A DNA stretch of 64,000 nt from Aureobasidium sp. EXF-3400. Lineage: Eukaryota; Ascomycota; Dothideomycetes; Dothideales; Saccotheciaceae. A model generated the notes under the pieces. That model was not told where the DNA came from. It ran no database searches and worked only from the letters and a program-made list of their open reading frames with translations. Where the stretch lies: assembly GCA_024195585.1 (NCBI GenBank), contig SWBL01000081.1:1-64000 (forward strand), in the 5' to 3' direction. Positions 12,301 to 20,594 of this stretch are shown in pieces (the first letter of the stretch is position 1; each line of letters starts with the position of its first letter). The position numbers and the translations under genes are program-made.

Positions 12301-12373
12301 AGCTGATAACGTTCACACCGACATTGGCCTCTGTGTCTTGGCACTGTTCATTGGTGCCTTCTTTGTCATTTAA
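9317..12373 (+). CDS. GPI-anchored GH18 chitinase with CBM18 and repeat stalk
   Basis: Intronless, 1018 residues. A signal peptide (about 1-23) is followed by a class III GH18 catalytic domain (about 30-350). It carries 'VLLSIGGGYP' and the complete catalytic motif DGFDFDIE, acid/base E178. Residues about 374-419 form a hevein-like CBM18 with eight cysteines in the usual spacing. The rest is a Ser/Thr-rich stalk: a K/S-rich linker, five GTGGLI hexapeptides, three copies of a 66-69 residue unit starting 'IIDTT' and a further Thr-rich part. The C-terminus is a short hydrophobic tail (LCVLALFIGAFFVI) preceded by small residues, as in GPI-anchor signals. It should hydrolyse chitin at the cell wall or septum. 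The stalk makes it far longer than the roughly 400-residue core of the family. Confidence 0.95.
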   Translation: MRTSSAVTSTAAAVAAFSGLASAFTASAKTNVVTYWGQGPNQGSLQDVCKNPNVDIVNIGFINVFPDQGAGGWPGSNFGNACGSETYTYNGTKTQLYSNCPDIGTDIAICQQLYGKKVLLSIGGGYPTNYFIKNDASAVNFAEFLWGAFGPVKSEWTSTGGPRPFGTAVVDGFDFDIESELSSAPVVDGKTLTNYKTNGYVKMITTFKNTLYPQDSMKPYYISGAPQCTVPDDHFAGVVENAWFDFLFIQYYNTAACSARQAISSGTFKGYNDWTGVKSKNADLKLYVGLPGSTAASNDASYYLQPSEVKTLISKVYSNTRFGGIMVWESTYAAKNVICNRNYLTWMKQILTAQADGTSLNTTTNPCPAAPISKDGTCGGYNGYTCAGSAFGSCCSQYGYCGSTSDYCSTANCQSKFGKCSTQLSSSSKKISSSTSKVSSSTSKKVSSSSFKKASSTSTKYATVSRAAKFGAGENNSTLLAGTAPASAIIAPLGTGIAAAAGTGGLIGTGGLIGTGGLIGTGGLIGTGGLIGTGATVVAPHSIHGTAPVSAAKVLPSAGFPQVAPYSNSTAGKFGNAAANVDNGSGAGAIQIIDTTVLVTRTFYQTEIQQSTGTNAQGAETTEFVTKTVDQYVTVTAVATQVAVPKSGNSDPSESVEIIDTTVLVTRTFYQTQIQPVTRTNAQGAATTEYVTKTINQYTTVTAMPTQIAALNSGNSDPSDPSESVQIIDTTVFVTRTFYQTQVQPLTHTNSQGAVTTEYVTQTLSVYTTVTPVATQIATLKNSSSGNSSDSSNSTVADQSGNTSNDDTMPDAAHDQRYSAVTQTVYSTLFVTATVRESVVTYTTSYPISTIINYAPTNTNNMTTTTTTVKSTKTFTETVRVGGSAAPFAFNNATANIFAPSGTAIVNAAYTPVSVQSSGSAPAASSSSASQVIVYQTQTVVAVAQKTGTASLEIAAAGSTAGTTSNSRIYGSSSNTTAYERSVMQMEMKAVAQGAADNVHTDIGLCVLALFIGAFFVI
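10820..10920 (+). repeat. 18-bp tandem repeat in chitinase stalk
   Basis: Five units of an 18-bp sequence (GGAACTGGTGGTCTGATC and close variants) plus a partial sixth encode Gly-Thr-Gly-Gly-Leu-Ile five times. The unit is a multiple of three, so copy changes keep the reading frame. Confidence 0.95.
11090..11670 (+). repeat. three ~200-bp in-frame repeats in chitinase stalk
   Basis: Three units start at 11090, 11288 and 11495 (198 and 207 bp apart). Each codes for 'IIDTTV(L/F)VTRTFYQT', then 'TN(A/S)QGA' and a 'Y(V/T)TVT' segment. Divergence between units shows the duplication is not recent. Confidence 0.9.
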
Positions 12374-12912
12374 GAAAGGGGCATTCGTTGTTACTGTTTG
12401 GGATAAAAGTTGTATATATCATGGCATGGTCGCAGGATAGAGGATCTCCCGCTGGACAGGGATGTTTTTTGACGACCTCTTTTTCTATTTTCTTTGTAAT
12501 TTCCTTTTTGGATATCACTTTTGTATGGTTCTTGAGAGACATCTTGGTTGCTGCGCTCTCTTTCTTTATTGTAAGTATGTTGATGAGCTTGATGCTTTAT
12601 GGTGGGAAAGGGGTGCAGATAGTTCTTATGAGAATGAGTTTAGATTTTTTCATTGCCTCAACTCTTTATCTGAATTCGTTTGTGATATGAATACTGTTGT
12701 TTACTCCTTGTGTTCGATCAAATGGATGTTTCGCTCTCCGTGAACGCCTCGAAAACGGCGAAGAAAATCCTGTATTACGCTTGTGCCTCTTGTCCCTTTT
12801 CTTTTCAGTTTCTCCTTGAACCCTTTTCGCTCTTCTATCTTCAGAGCTTGCCACATGCAAAAATGACACCGGGCAGTTTGTTCGATCCTCGAATATCGTG
12901 CTGCGCTTTCTG
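12374..12912. other. convergent intergenic region
   Basis: This T-rich stretch lies between the chitinase stop codon and the 3' end of the next minus-strand gene. It presumably holds both 3' UTRs. No gene or repeat is evident. Confidence 0.5.
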
Positions 12913-13644
12913 CTATGACTGTTCCGCTTCCGAGTCACTCTTCAGAAACTCTATTCTTCCTTTCAACATAGACATCTTGAAAGAGTTGTATTTGCTTTTA
13001 CTTTCCTCTGCCAACGTGTGCCAGTTTACACGATCCAGTTCGAATTCCTCATCGCTGAGGTTTGCTCTGCTGTAGAATTCTTGTAGGGCGTGGCTGGAGG
13101 TGGTGACATCTTTGTTACAGCAGATACAATAGGTTGCCTTGTGGAGAAGGAAGGACGGAGCAGGTGGATGAGAGAGCGTGCTGGACTCGCTGTCTTCGCG
13201 GATGTGCGTTTCGAATTGCTTGCGCCATGCCTGGTACTCCTGATTGAAGTTGGCTTGGTCCTGGGGTTGGGGAGTTGCTGGTTGTTGCTGTGACTTGTGC
13301 TCGTCACATTCGGCTGGGAGTCCTGCTTGCTTCTTGTCTTGTTTGCCGGTGTTGAAAGCATCGATGGCCAGCTTGACAACTGGGAGGAGCGAAGATCGAA
13401 AAGAGGTTACGAGCTCGAAGAGGAGGACAGAGATGACGCAGATCTCTAAGAGCATGCATCAGACAAATTTGCCGATCTTCAGGTCTGTTGCAAACACAAT
13501 CTCGGGAGCTTCGATCGCGAACATGATATTGTTCAAGACGCTCGAGGAGCAGAGATAAACGGTGACGGCAAACAAGGCGACGGTAGCTAAGGGACTTACA
13601 ACCTCTCGAAAGGTTCGACCGAGCTGCATGTGATAATCCTTCAT
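12913..13644 (-). CDS. interrupted WHP-family membrane protein (orphan paralogue 1)
   Basis: I do not recognise a named family. Two frames in the same phase (13644-13459, 13455-12913) are separated by one in-frame TGA at 13461-13459. The upstream part has a hydrophobic segment around 'TVALFAVTVYLCSSS'. The downstream part begins with a second one ('CVISVLLFELVTSF') and ends in a soluble domain with 'YQAWRKQF', a C-x-x-C pair, 'SSHALQEFYSRANLS' and 'DRVNWH'. This order (two helices, W-R-[KQ], Cys pair, H-x-L-x-x-[FL]-Y, W-H) is shared with the genes at 15036 and 16517. A GTAAGT donor at 13597 joined to a weak GAG acceptor before 'ICVISV' would remove the stop. Otherwise the gene is broken or starts at 13455. 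Confidence 0.6.
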
Positions 13645-14222
13645 TGTGGCTTGAGGCGTAAGATGAGATGTTTGCAGGTAAGATGGACAGTAGAAGCGAT
13701 TTGAAATGAAGATGTGCGCCCCTTCTACATGTCAGTCAGCGTGACTTTATCAAGCCTTCATCTGAGTACTGCTGTAGGCAGCAGCTGGACGGTGTCTTCG
13801 ATATGCGACATGGTGTTTCGCCCATGAGAGACTCAATGAGAAAGCGTCAAATCTATGAGACAAGATCTCATATAAAATTTGAGACCAAACCTATAGCTTA
13901 GTGAGAACGTGATGCTTCTGACTCACCGCTGCTCAGTCGTATCTGGACGTGCGACATGATTTTGAGTTGGAACGAGGAGATGAAACCTCATGACTGAAAT
14001 CTAAGCGCATGAGGTTCCCAGTTGTTCCCCATACCTGAGACAGGAAAAGGTGGGTGTAACTTTTTGGTCTTGATACCACATGCAGCACAACTGAAGCACA
14101 GATAAGCATAGTGAATCATTTGTCATTGTACATGCTGTCAAGCGACATGAAATATGTACAAGCATGCCCCTGATCCAGCAGGATCATATCTTGACCAATC
14201 TCTTTCTGTCACCGTTTCCGAG
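13645..14222. other. intergenic
   Basis: About 580 bp upstream of the interrupted orphan gene and downstream of the EthD-like gene. No conserved element, tRNA or transposon end is visible. Confidence 0.45.
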
Positions 14223-14583
14223 TCACGAAGAACCAACAACCTTTCCACTCAAGAAAGTAGGAGCCTTGTCTGCAAAGTTCTTGACATCGTCCATAACAGT
14301 ACTAACGGTATCGGAGGTCAAGGCCTTCTTGGAGCTGTCGTCAGACTCCCACTCGAGGATGGCTTGGACGCAGTATTCGCTGTCGTCGGGGAACTGGACG
14401 ACGGACCAGCCCTTGAGGCCGAATTGGCTCCAGTTCTTGTAGACGAGGGGCATGTGGGTTGAGAGGTAGTAGTCCATGTTGAACTTGGTACCCTTGGGGT
14501 AGATGACCTGGGCGAGGTGTCAGTTGTGGAGGGAAGACGGAAGGAGAGTGAGGAGGCTTTACGGAGGAGCTTCCAGCAGGCAT
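14223..14583 (-). CDS. EthD-domain-like small protein
   Basis: Two exons (14583-14563 and 14507-14223; GTAAAG...CCCAG) encode 101 residues. After a short 'MPAGSSS' leader the protein reads 'VIYPKGTKFNMDYYLSTH', then 'MPLVYKNW' and 'VQAILEWES'. This is the usual shape of the fungal EthD family (dimeric alpha-beta barrel, about 100 residues). Family members are linked to degradation of ethers and to polyketide-tailoring steps, but most fungal copies are uncharacterised, so no reaction is assigned. The ATG is required because the first exon is only seven codons. It stands alone among unrelated orphan genes. Confidence 0.88.
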
Positions 14584-15035
14584 TGTGGCGAGTTGATTGT
14601 TTATGTGATTGAGATAGTGGTATGGAGGTGTCAAGGTGCAAGTAGAAGGAGCGAGTTCCTATCGTTCTTGATGGCAGGAGAAACGTGAGGAGCTCATGAC
14701 GCGGGGTAATCTGAAGCTTACAAATGCCCCTCACCACAGATGATCTACCCACCCTGTCTATCTCCAGTCCTTCAGCTGACTTCCATTCGTCCTTGGCTCC
14801 TTGTATAGCAGCTCATCTCATCTGCATACCTCCTTGCTGAGTCTGGCAGAGTGGATTTGGTTTGTTGTCGACCAGATGCCCATACGCTACAGCTTTCTAT
14901 CTCCACTTGCTAAACTCCGTTACGCCCGCTGATTGATTGACGCTCGGCAATTGCATTCAAGCACCGCGGTTTCGGCACTATCTTTCTTCGACGAGTCCAG
15001 GCGAGCATCACAAGTCGCTCCTATAAGGCTGGAGT
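14584..15035. other. divergent intergenic region
   Basis: This is the shared upstream region of the EthD-like gene and the plus-strand WHP paralogue. It is moderately pyrimidine-rich, and I recognise no specific site. Confidence 0.45.
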
Positions 15036-15689
15036 TTGATGAACAGTGATACGTGGTGTCGATTCAGCCGTCTTCTCGACGCTCCAGTAGACTCCAGTCT
15101 CGACGCTATTAGACACTGGCAATATGTCCACGCCGAGAGAAGGAGAGTAGATAATTTGCTATGCGCCATCTACAGCGAATCCGATCAAGACGACGACGTT
15201 TTTACTTTGAGAGCCGACCAAGAAGCTTCCATTGAAGACTTGTATCGCCACCTTGAAGACATCTACAAGACTTACAAACAAGGCGACCACTCCAAATTCG
15301 CCACTTCAGACGTACCTGCACTGCCGACATGGGTCCATCCTTCCATACCGTCTCACACCAAGGTCGCCTTCAGAGAATGGCGTCAGCAATGCTGGAATAT
15401 GTCTGAGAAACCTGAACTTGTTACACAACTACCACGACCCCCGTCCATCTCCTGCTCGAGAGTCGGCTGTGACAATACTCTCGCATGCTTCGGCACTTGT
15501 GTACACAGCCTGGAAAGACTCTATCGCAGTGCTGGGCTCAGTCACAAAGAGTTGATCAAGGAACGAAATTTCTGGCACCCGGATCGTTGGAGCAGAGTAC
15601 CTCAACCTTACAGGCACGGAGTAGAGCGCATGGCGATACTGGTCTTCCAGGTACTGCAACCGCTTTGCGATGAAGTCAAACAATTATGA
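15036..15689 (+). CDS. WHP-family protein (orphan paralogue 2)
   Basis: Intronless, 217 residues, soluble and without signal peptide or membrane segment. The C-terminal half has 'FREWRQQCWNM', 'PELVTQLP', a Cys-rich stretch (C-x4-C then C-x3-C), 'HSLERLYRSAGLSHKEL', 'ERNFWHPDRW' and a final hydrophobic helix. The K/R-x-x-x-W-H-P-D-[KR]-[FW] pattern resembles a segment found in many uncharacterised fungal proteins and in NFKBIL1-type/J-domain remnants; that comparison is from memory. About 35 positions align by eye with the gene at 16517, so the two are paralogues. Function unknown. The start is the first ATG of the frame; the next ATG lies beyond residue 100. Confidence 0.75.
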   Translation: MMNSDTWCRFSRLLDAPVDSSLDAIRHWQYVHAERRRVDNLLCAIYSESDQDDDVFTLRADQEASIEDLYRHLEDIYKTYKQGDHSKFATSDVPALPTWVHPSIPSHTKVAFREWRQQCWNMSEKPELVTQLPRPPSISCSRVGCDNTLACFGTCVHSLERLYRSAGLSHKELIKERNFWHPDRWSRVPQPYRHGVERMAILVFQVLQPLCDEVKQL

Positions 15690-15953
15690 AGCATCGAAAG
15701 GGGTTTGTCTGGATATCTGGCTTGCCTATTCTCCGAGTACGAATTATGACGATGCCCACCTTTGTTGTGATTCGAATTGACAGCGGAGAAGAAGGCTCTC
15801 GCTTGAAAAACTCCTCTGGCCCATAGCTCTTCTTCCGCTGCTTGAACATCATTTTCGCTCCTCAAGCAAAGTCACTCCATCTTGCTACAATTCCTGCTGC
15901 CATAGATCTTGTTTTTCTTGCCTCGCCTAATATCTCCATTCTGCGTGTCTAAT

Positions 15954-16118
15954 TCACATAGCAGGATCCATGTACTCAGCAGCCAACCTCAAAAGCCAAG
16001 TCCTGATGCCTCTGATATCCCAGTAAAGGCAATAGATAACAACCAGCCAGCCTGTAGCAGTAGGGTTGCGGAAGAAGTGGATCCAGACGGCGAGTATCAT
16101 CATACTGGTGAAATCCAT
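15954..16118 (-). CDS. 54-residue two-helix membrane ORF, possible WHP-family remnant
   Basis: The ORF starts 'MDFTSMMILAVWIHFF' and continues with 'GWLVVIYCLYW', giving two closely spaced hydrophobic helices, then a short polar tail. This resembles the N-terminal two-helix hairpin of the neighbouring paralogue (16517-17224). It may be a separate small gene or the surviving 5' end of a fourth family copy. A GTGAAT directly after its last codon could be a donor, but I could not find a convincing continuation. Confidence 0.3.
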   Translation of the reverse strand: MDFTSMMILAVWIHFFRNPTATGWLVVIYCLYWDIRGIRTWLLRLAAEYMDPAM

Positions 16119-16516
16119 GGTTGCGAGTGGTCTGGAGTCTGTGATTGGTGAGTAACGAGGCGAGTGAAGGCTTGGGAGAATGAATAGAGGAGGGTTGTGA
16201 CACACCTTTGAATTGTAATGGTTGGCGAGTGGAGACGAATACTGATTCGATGGCTTTGATGAAGGAGATGGTGATGTCGATGGAGCAATTCGACGAATGT
16301 GAAGGTGGTATGCTCGACGCTTGCAGTCGAATAGCTTTTTGCTGACCAACACAAACAAATTTTCCTTGCTGCACGTTGTCAAGAGTAGAAGTCTTGGTTG
16401 TCTGCAAGAGTGCGGCCTGATGTTTGTTTATGGAAGTAAAGTGAATCAATGTATATAACACTACAAAGCACTCTGAGCTTCCATTGTCATCTTTTCTCGG
16501 CGTCCTGCTGATCCTC
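16119..16516. other. short intergenic region
   Basis: About 400 bp downstream of the minus-strand WHP paralogue and upstream of the small two-helix ORF. Frames here are short and have no recognisable similarity. Confidence 0.4.
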
Positions 16517-17224
16517 TCACAGGTCCTCCAGTATCTCTTGCAACACATGAGCAATCTCGTCTGCCATCTCTAGGACTTGTTTTCTGCAACTCGATCCCAC
16601 TTGTTTCACCTTTGCTTCACTGGGATGCCAAAGCCTTAGTTCGTCTTTCAACTCCTGCTCCTCCAGTTGTGGTGTTTGATAAAGTTTCTTCAAGCGGTGA
16701 GAGCATACTCCGATATGGGTCAACCTGGAACTGCAACGACCTTTTGGACAAGGAAGGCAAGGCAGTTGAGGCATATCGGTGATAAGCTCTGGTGTCTGTA
16801 ACAGAGTCCGACAATCTTGACGCCACCTCGTGAAAACCGCCTGCATTGCCTCTGTACTAGAAGTGTGCTGATGGTGGCGGCGAAACTCTTCAAGATTGCG
16901 TCTTTGTTCTTCTTGCCAAAGTCTTTCGCTTACTCTCGCGTAGTTGCGATCATATGTCTTTTGTGCTATGCAGAAGCTTTGAGTGGAGTCGCCACCCCGT
17001 TCCATTCTTTCTGTTTCTGCTCGTAGGCGAAAGAACTGTCGTTGATGGTTGAAGTTGATTGTGTGCCATTGGAATGTGATGATGACGATGACTAGGAAGA
17101 CCAAGGCTGCGAGGTACAGAATCAAGACGGCTGTTGCGACAAGGTTCTTGAAGTAGCTGGTGATGAAATGGCTGGCACAGATTGCGAAGCCGACGATCAG
17201 AAGTGTTTGAAATGGAGTCGGCAT
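16517..17224 (-). CDS. WHP-family membrane protein (orphan paralogue 3)
   Basis: Intronless, 235 residues. Two hydrophobic segments lie near residues 6-24 and 29-52, followed by a charged, probably coiled region. The soluble domain matches the gene at 15036: 'FTRWRQDCRTLL' with 'FREWRQQCWNM', 'PELITDMP' with 'PELVTQLP', cysteine pairs, 'CSHRLKKLYQTPQL' with 'CVHSLERLYRSAGL', 'LWHP' with 'FWHP', and a hydrophobic C-terminal helix. It is likely a membrane-tethered form of the same family. Function unknown. The ATG chosen immediately precedes the first helix. Confidence 0.75.
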   Translation of the reverse strand: MPTPFQTLLIVGFAICASHFITSYFKNLVATAVLILYLAALVFLVIVIITFQWHTINFNHQRQFFRLRAETERMERGGDSTQSFCIAQKTYDRNYARVSERLWQEEQRRNLEEFRRHHQHTSSTEAMQAVFTRWRQDCRTLLQTPELITDMPQLPCLPCPKGRCSSRLTHIGVCSHRLKKLYQTPQLEEQELKDELRLWHPSEAKVKQVGSSCRKQVLEMADEIAHVLQEILEDL

Positions 17225-17291
17225 GATAGGAGGAGTTCAGGTGAGAAATTTGTGAGAAGTTGTTTGCTGTGTGTCTGCAGATGTTTTTTTT

Positions 17292-17525
17292 CATGTGCAC
17301 GAAGAATGGAATGGAAGGTGCGAGAGACTTTGCAAGTAGAGACAACAGCAAAAGGCAAACAGAGGAAAGAGCGACCGTGTGAGGAAAGTCATCAACCCCC
17401 ATCGACGGAGCCCATGACCCTTAGCTCTTCGTACCCGAACTCCTGAATAAATTTTGATCTCCTGGTCCTCTCCTGGTCCATTCCTTCGCATAACTTCTCA
17501 CGAGAGTATCCAGACTCTTCACGGT
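17292..17525. repeat. diverged direct duplication, copy 1
   Basis: The stretch beginning GAATGGAATGGAAGGTGCG and continuing through GCAAGTAG(A/T)GACAACA, AGAGGAAAGAGC and 'CACGAGAGT' matches 17787-18010 in the same order and spacing, with scattered substitutions and small indels. Copy 2 is the 3' flank of the DUF7587-like gene, so this copy is the 3' flank of a lost paralogue. Confidence 0.75.
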
Positions 17526-17690
17526 CGGATAAAGAGGAGTTGCAACGCTGCCAGCACCAGGCTCCAGCAGAGAGTGGATGTAGGCCGAGCATATGCCTCC
17601 CGTAACTTCCATCATACCACAGCTACGCGAAGAGCAGATGATACGGTCTTTCTCGAAAACATAGACATGTCCACAGAGAGTCGATAACTT
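17421..17690 (-). pseudogene. 3' remnant of a DUF7587-like paralogue
   Basis: Read on the minus strand, this stretch contains 'MMEVTGGICSAYIHSLLEP' followed by a Gly/Ser run. It aligns with the last residues of the intact gene at 18008 ('DPIIGGMSSVDLQSPVDSG'), and upstream 'DRIICSS' aligns with 'NQIDVST'. Its downstream flank is the duplicated copy 1. Only the final 50-60 codons are recognisable; the rest of the gene is absent between here and 18000. It is a decayed tail, not a working gene. Confidence 0.55.
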
Positions 17691-17786
17691 GTCGCTTCTT
17701 AATGGGCACTGTCCTATTGAAAACTTTCAGTCGCAGGAACAGGAAAGTTCGAAGTCTTGCGCGAAAACTTCAAACCATCGCCTGAA

Positions 17787-18010
17787 GATGCAAGAAGAAT
17801 GGAGTGGAAGGCGCGAGAGATTTGCAAGTAGTGACAACAACGAAAGACAAAGAGAGGAAAGAGCACAATTGCGAGCTCATTGACCATTAACCCATAACTC
17901 CTTGTACCCATAGATGAAAAGAAACAATTAGAGAATGCAGTCTGCCCGCCTCGTCCTTCTCGGATCCACTCCTTCCTGTACCTTCACGCGAGAGTTTCCG
18001 AACTGTTTTA
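17787..18010. repeat. diverged direct duplication, copy 2
   Basis: Partner of the copy at 17292-17525. It runs up to the stop codon of the intact DUF7587-like gene, which places the duplication boundary inside or beyond that gene. Confidence 0.75.
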
Positions 18011-19198
18011 CTTGCGTCTGCCGTTCTGGAACCGAGAACTCGAAGCACTGCTAGTACCTGAGTCCACAGGCGACTGAAGGTCGACAGAAGACATTCCTCC
18101 GATGATAGGGTCCACGTCGGCATCAGAAGTCGAGACATCAATCTGATTTGCAAATCGACCCCGAGCGCGCTTTCCCCAACAGTAGGCAGACACGGCGCGC
18201 ATCACATTGACCATCTGCTTGTTGTCTTCATAGCGAGGATCGTAAATACCGTTGCAAAGCAAGAGTGAGTCGCACCAGTCATGGGGAACATTGTTGCGGC
18301 CACCGAGGTATCGGACAATCTCCTTTAGCTCATCTTCCTTGAGCTCAGTGCCCAAATTAGTACGCTTCTTGCAACAGAACAAGGCGATGGTAATAGCAGC
18401 ACGCATTTCCGACTCCGATCCGAAGAGTCTGGCAATCTTGTCCAGATCTTGCAGCTCCCCTCTGCTGAATGGCACGATGAGAGGGGGTAGTGAATACATA
18501 TTGGAACCCCAAGCGTGGACAACCTCCTTCAAAGCGGGTAGATGCTCAATCAGGCCTGCGTCACAGAGAGACCGGAATGAGACTGCCTTGTAGTGTTCTC
18601 CTTCAACTACACCATGTACAAGGTACTCCCAGTTGTACATCTCATAGGAAGAGCCACGACGAGCTGCAGGGTGTCCGAAGATTGACTGAAGAGCTGGCAC
18701 ATGAAACATGGCATTTCCATTATCCATTTGGAGCCCCTGGGTGTCGATGATGGCGATACAAGCAGTCTCTCTACGGCTCGTAGCATAGTGGAAAACGAAT
18801 CTGGGTGAAGCAGACCAGGAAGAGAATTTCGTGACAAAGTTGTTCTTGGTGTGGAGATGCTGGGTTGTGTTGTCGACAAAGTCTTTGACCGACATGTCGT
18901 ACACGCTCTTGTGGCCTTTACCTTTGAGAAAGGCAAGTGGTGTGATTTTTTCAGTCGTGTTCAGGTTCGCGTTGCCACCAGATTTTGGATGCCACATTCT
19001 GAAAAGGTATCTCGGGACATGCTTGGTGGTCTCTGTACAGGATTATGGTCAGCACTTGTGCAGTTCGAACAGGAAATAGGGACTTCTCTCACCTTGCAGC
19101 TTTGATTTCAAGGCTCTGTCATCACGCAGAATCTTGGATTCCGATTCATTGAAGGCATTTTCCTTGCCATGGGTCCACAATTGACTAAACCAAGCCAT
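18008..19198 (-). CDS. DUF7587-like protein, possible ADP-ribosyltransferase-like fold
   Basis: Two exons (19198-19093 and 19032-18008; GTGAGA...TACAG), 376 residues. The sequence follows the fungal DUF7587 pattern as I know it: 'RYLFRMW' near residues 43-49, a Ser/Trp motif 'FSSWSAS' (about 105-111), a hydrophobic strand 'ACIAIIDT', and 'NWEYLVHGVV' (E171), then a helical C-terminal half. An Arg, then S-x-S, then Glu order is also seen in R-S-E type ADP-ribosyltransferases, so an ART-like fold is possible, but that is inference and activity is not shown. There is no signal peptide. It lies next to a decayed tail copy and the WHP orphan cluster, which suggests a rapidly turning-over locus. 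Confidence 0.72.
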
Positions 19199-20025
19199 GT
19201 TGATGCCGTTTTTCTTGCAAATGCTGTATGCAGAAAGAAGGCAGATGGACAGACGAAATGATTCTCCCGCATACTTACTTATATTGTTCTGTTCTAGTCA
19301 AGAGGCTACAGAGAAGAACCAGAGGCTTCAAAGCCAGTTAACAGTACGCAGGTACGACTCTTGACAGTGTTTCTGTTGTCTTTCATGGTGTGAGGTGTGT
19401 CACTTGTAGGCGAAGTCGAATCTGACCAGCTGTAACAAGATATGAGACATTTCCAAACAGATATCCGGTTCTGAACCCCAGCAGTCATTGACGAGATATA
19501 GTCCGCGAAACCACTGTAACAGATTTTGGAGACCGCGACTCACAGCGTTCAAAGACTTTCCATAACATTGTTTCGGCCACCTAGATCAAAGACAACGTCA
19601 TGCAGCTTAATTGTCCTCAAGCTCAGTACTGAGCGAATCCAGGCCCCAGCCTATACTCGAATCAGATACTTATAAGAAGGACGGAGAAGAGATCTAGTGG
19701 TGGAAAAGGCTAATCTTCGCCGTTGCGCAGGCAGAAGAGAAATCTGACTCGAGACGAAAATCTCCTCCGCCTCGCATCTCTCATCTTTCTATTCACGACA
19801 GTACTTCGGCCTACGACACTCCTGCAGTTTTGCGAATCTAAGACCGAGTCTTACAATTTCATGGCCAAGGCGATTGTCTCATAGAGCAGCAGCGCGCTGG
19901 CGATTGTGAGACTGCCGAAAAATTCAGGCTGCTTGACATCATATCGAGAATCGCTTTCATATATGCAGAAGTTCGCATGTTCTGCATCCAGCTTCGGAGT
20001 CTAACCAACTTCGGGATTTCTCTAA
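19199..20025. other. intergenic upstream of DUF7587-like gene
   Basis: About 830 bp that should carry the promoter of the minus-strand gene and the 5' flank of tRNA-Ser. No open frame of coding character and no repeat termini are seen. Confidence 0.45.
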
Positions 20026-20106
20026 GGCGCTTTGGCGGAGTGGTTAACGCGATGCCCTGCTAAGGCATTTCCTTCGGGAGCGTGTGTTCGAATCACACAG
20101 GCGTCG
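20026..20106 (+). tRNA. tRNA-Ser (anticodon GCT)
   Basis: The 81-nt class II cloverleaf has acceptor GGCGCTT/AGGCGTC, anticodon stem ATGCC/GGCAT with loop CTGCTAA (anticodon GCT, reading AGC/AGU), a long variable arm TTCCTTCGGGAGC, and T arm GTGTG-TTCGAAT-CACAC. The discriminator is G, as expected for serine tRNAs. No intron. Confidence 0.95.
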
Positions 20107-20110
20107 ATAC

Positions 20111-20115
20111 TTTTT
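20111..20115 (+). terminator. Pol III terminator of tRNA-Ser
   Basis: Five consecutive T start five bases after the tRNA 3' end. Confidence 0.75.
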
Positions 20116-20594
20116 GTAGTTTTGCATCCGTGTGACATCCTTTTTGCTTTTTCTAAACGTACAAAAGTGTAGAACGAGAGATTGCGCTTCTTTTGAGCTA
20201 TTTTTCATCTTTTTTGAGCAAGGGGAGGTGGTGCTGTGGTGGATTGAAGTAAGGGTAAGATTTATAGTAGACTGGGTGCGAAATTCGGTAGAGAATTGGA
20301 AGTGCATTGTTGAGCAGCTGGTGAATTGACATGGTGAGAAAAGTCTTTTTATCAATAGTAACTTTCTATACATGCTTGATCTGCTGATTTGCTGATCTTT
20401 CCTTGTCAAAAGTCATGGTGGGCAGAGATCTTAGCCTGAAGCTGAGGATCGTATTTGGGCTTATAATAGCAGGTACAGTAATAGAGGCATCATACAATGG
20501 ACGGTACTTGGCATCTAGGTGACTCGTATGTTCGTAATATAAGAGAGGTAGTATCCAGGCACCCTTCTATAGAAGTTTGATGGCAGGAAGATGA
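20116..20594. other. intergenic, tRNA-Ser to hydrolase 3' end
   Basis: About 480 bp with no recognisable gene; it includes the 3' UTR of the minus-strand hydrolase. T-rich near the tRNA. Confidence 0.45.
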
